Assembly: GCA_900541045.1 (NCBI GenBank)
Contig: UQID01000005.1
Span: 44,930-108,929 of the forward strand
From: an uncultured Collinsella sp.
GTDB lineage: Bacteria > Actinomycetota > Coriobacteriia > Coriobacteriales > Coriobacteriaceae
Length of the DNA: 64,000 nucleotides
Reading direction: 5' to 3'
Shown piece after piece: positions 63,454-64,000 of this stretch. Positions within the stretch are counted from its first letter, which is position 1, and each line of letters begins with the position of its first letter. A program made the translations under genes and the position numbers. Under the pieces are notes generated by a model. It was not told the DNA's origin. It ran no database searches and saw nothing but the letters and a program-made list of their open reading frames with translations.

Positions 63454-63927
63454 ATGAATGACTTTATGAAGGGTCGCAACGGCGCCGATGAGCTCACCAT
63501 CGTGATGGGCTTTGCCGGAATCGTCATCGCGATGATCGGATCGATGGCCCGTATCCAGTGGCTCAGCTGGATCGCCATCGCCGTAATCGTGCTCGGCGTG
63601 CTGCGCGGCCTGTCCAAAAATATCGACGCGCGCCGCAAGGAGAACGAGGCCTTTGTCACGGCGACCGCAAACGTCCCCGGCCTGGGCAAGTTCGTAGCGA
63701 GCTTGGGTGGCGGCGCCGCAGCTGCCAACGCCTCGCGCGCGGCCGGCACCAGCAAGGAAGACTTTGAGCGCGCCAAGCGAACGGCCAAGAAGATGTGGAA
63801 GGGCCGCAAGACCACGGTGTACCTCAAGTGCCCCAACTGCGGTCAGATGCTGTCTGTCCCCAAGGGCAAGGGCAAGATTCGCGTCACCTGCCCCAAGTGC
63901 CACGCCAAGATGGAAACGCGCTCCTAG
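63454..63927 (+). CDS. Small zinc-ribbon membrane protein
   Basis: A 157-residue protein. Residues 15-45 hold one or two membrane helices (ELTIVMGFAGIVIAMIGS; WLSWIAIAVIVLGVL). A cytoplasmic loop of charged residues follows. The C-terminus is a zinc ribbon with CPNCGQML and CPKCHAKM. AAAGGCAG precedes ATG 63454. The upstream ORF extension lies in repeats. No function is assigned. Confidence 0.75.
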   Translation: MNDFMKGRNGADELTIVMGFAGIVIAMIGSMARIQWLSWIAIAVIVLGVLRGLSKNIDARRKENEAFVTATANVPGLGKFVASLGGGAAAANASRAAGTSKEDFERAKRTAKKMWKGRKTTVYLKCPNCGQMLSVPKGKGKIRVTCPKCHAKMETRS

Positions 63928-63951
63928 CCGCTACACCATAGGACAAATCAG

Positions 63952-63974
63952 AACCACCCTTAAAAAGGGTGGTT
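63952..63974 (+). terminator. Terminator of the zinc-ribbon membrane gene
   Basis: AACCACCCTT pairs with AAGGGTGGTT, followed by TGCTCTT. Confidence 0.6.
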
Positions 63975-64000
63975 TGCTCTTAGGGTATAACCCACGGGCC

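Overview
The window looks like a chromosomal segment of a Coriobacteriia actinobacterium, most probably Collinsella or a close relative. The basis is high GC, actinobacterial-type RuvCAB, a LexA-type GAAC-N4-GTTC box, a saccharolytic/fermentative gene set ([FeFe]-hydrogenase, alpha-glucoside PTS, lactaldehyde reductase) and many short palindromic intergenic repeats. The genus is inferred from general knowledge, not from a search. No rRNA, tRNA, CRISPR array or intact transposase was seen.

Layout. 1-18.1 kb is mostly core: two membrane-anchored proteins of unknown role, formate-tetrahydrofolate ligase, ruvC-ruvA-ruvB, a NAD synthetase-like protein whose usual catalytic motifs are gone, superoxide reductase, a SWIM/SNF2 helicase and dnaE. 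18.1-26.3 kb is an accessory island between dnaE and the addBA recombination genes. It holds an XRE regulator diverging across a strong palindrome from a restriction-modification-like operon: a SAM-binding methylase-like subunit, an Eco57I-like N6-adenine methylase, and a T5orf172(GIY-YIG)-helicase fusion broken by one frameshift. An AlbA_2 regulator with three operators at exact 31.5-bp spacing and an AAA ATPase remnant follow. Related 30-bp repeats in inverted orientation lie at both island edges.

26.3-45.7 kb holds addA/addB, a YerC regulator, a 4-TM holin-like protein, an Rrf2 regulator facing cysK-mnmA, a HipA-like kinase fused to a DNA-binding domain and bracketed by two identical hairpins, an M42 peptidase, lactaldehyde reductase, a DUF1275 protein, a YgiQ radical-SAM protein and a CPBP protease. 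45.7-52.2 kb holds an orphan RelB/DinJ antitoxin between direct repeats, then a tight four-gene operon: a NuoF-like Fe-S/GltD fusion, an [FeFe]-hydrogenase, an SsuA/TauA-like lipoprotein and a fused ABC permease-ATPase.

52.4-57 kb is an alpha-glucoside PTS operon (IIA, antiterminator, IIBC, GH4 6-phospho-alpha-glucosidase). Its antiterminator is frameshifted by a perfect 31-bp tandem duplication. 57.4-64 kb holds a DEAD-box RNA helicase with a long RGG tail and a copper module (CopA, CopZ-like chaperone, CsoR), then a zinc-ribbon membrane protein.

The most unusual material is the restriction-like island, the hydrogenase/ABC operon, the NAD synthetase-like pseudoenzyme and several intergenic palindrome families. 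One pair (1.3 and 3.7 kb) keeps exactly 122 bp between fixed ends while its outer stem is locus-specific but perfectly complementary.
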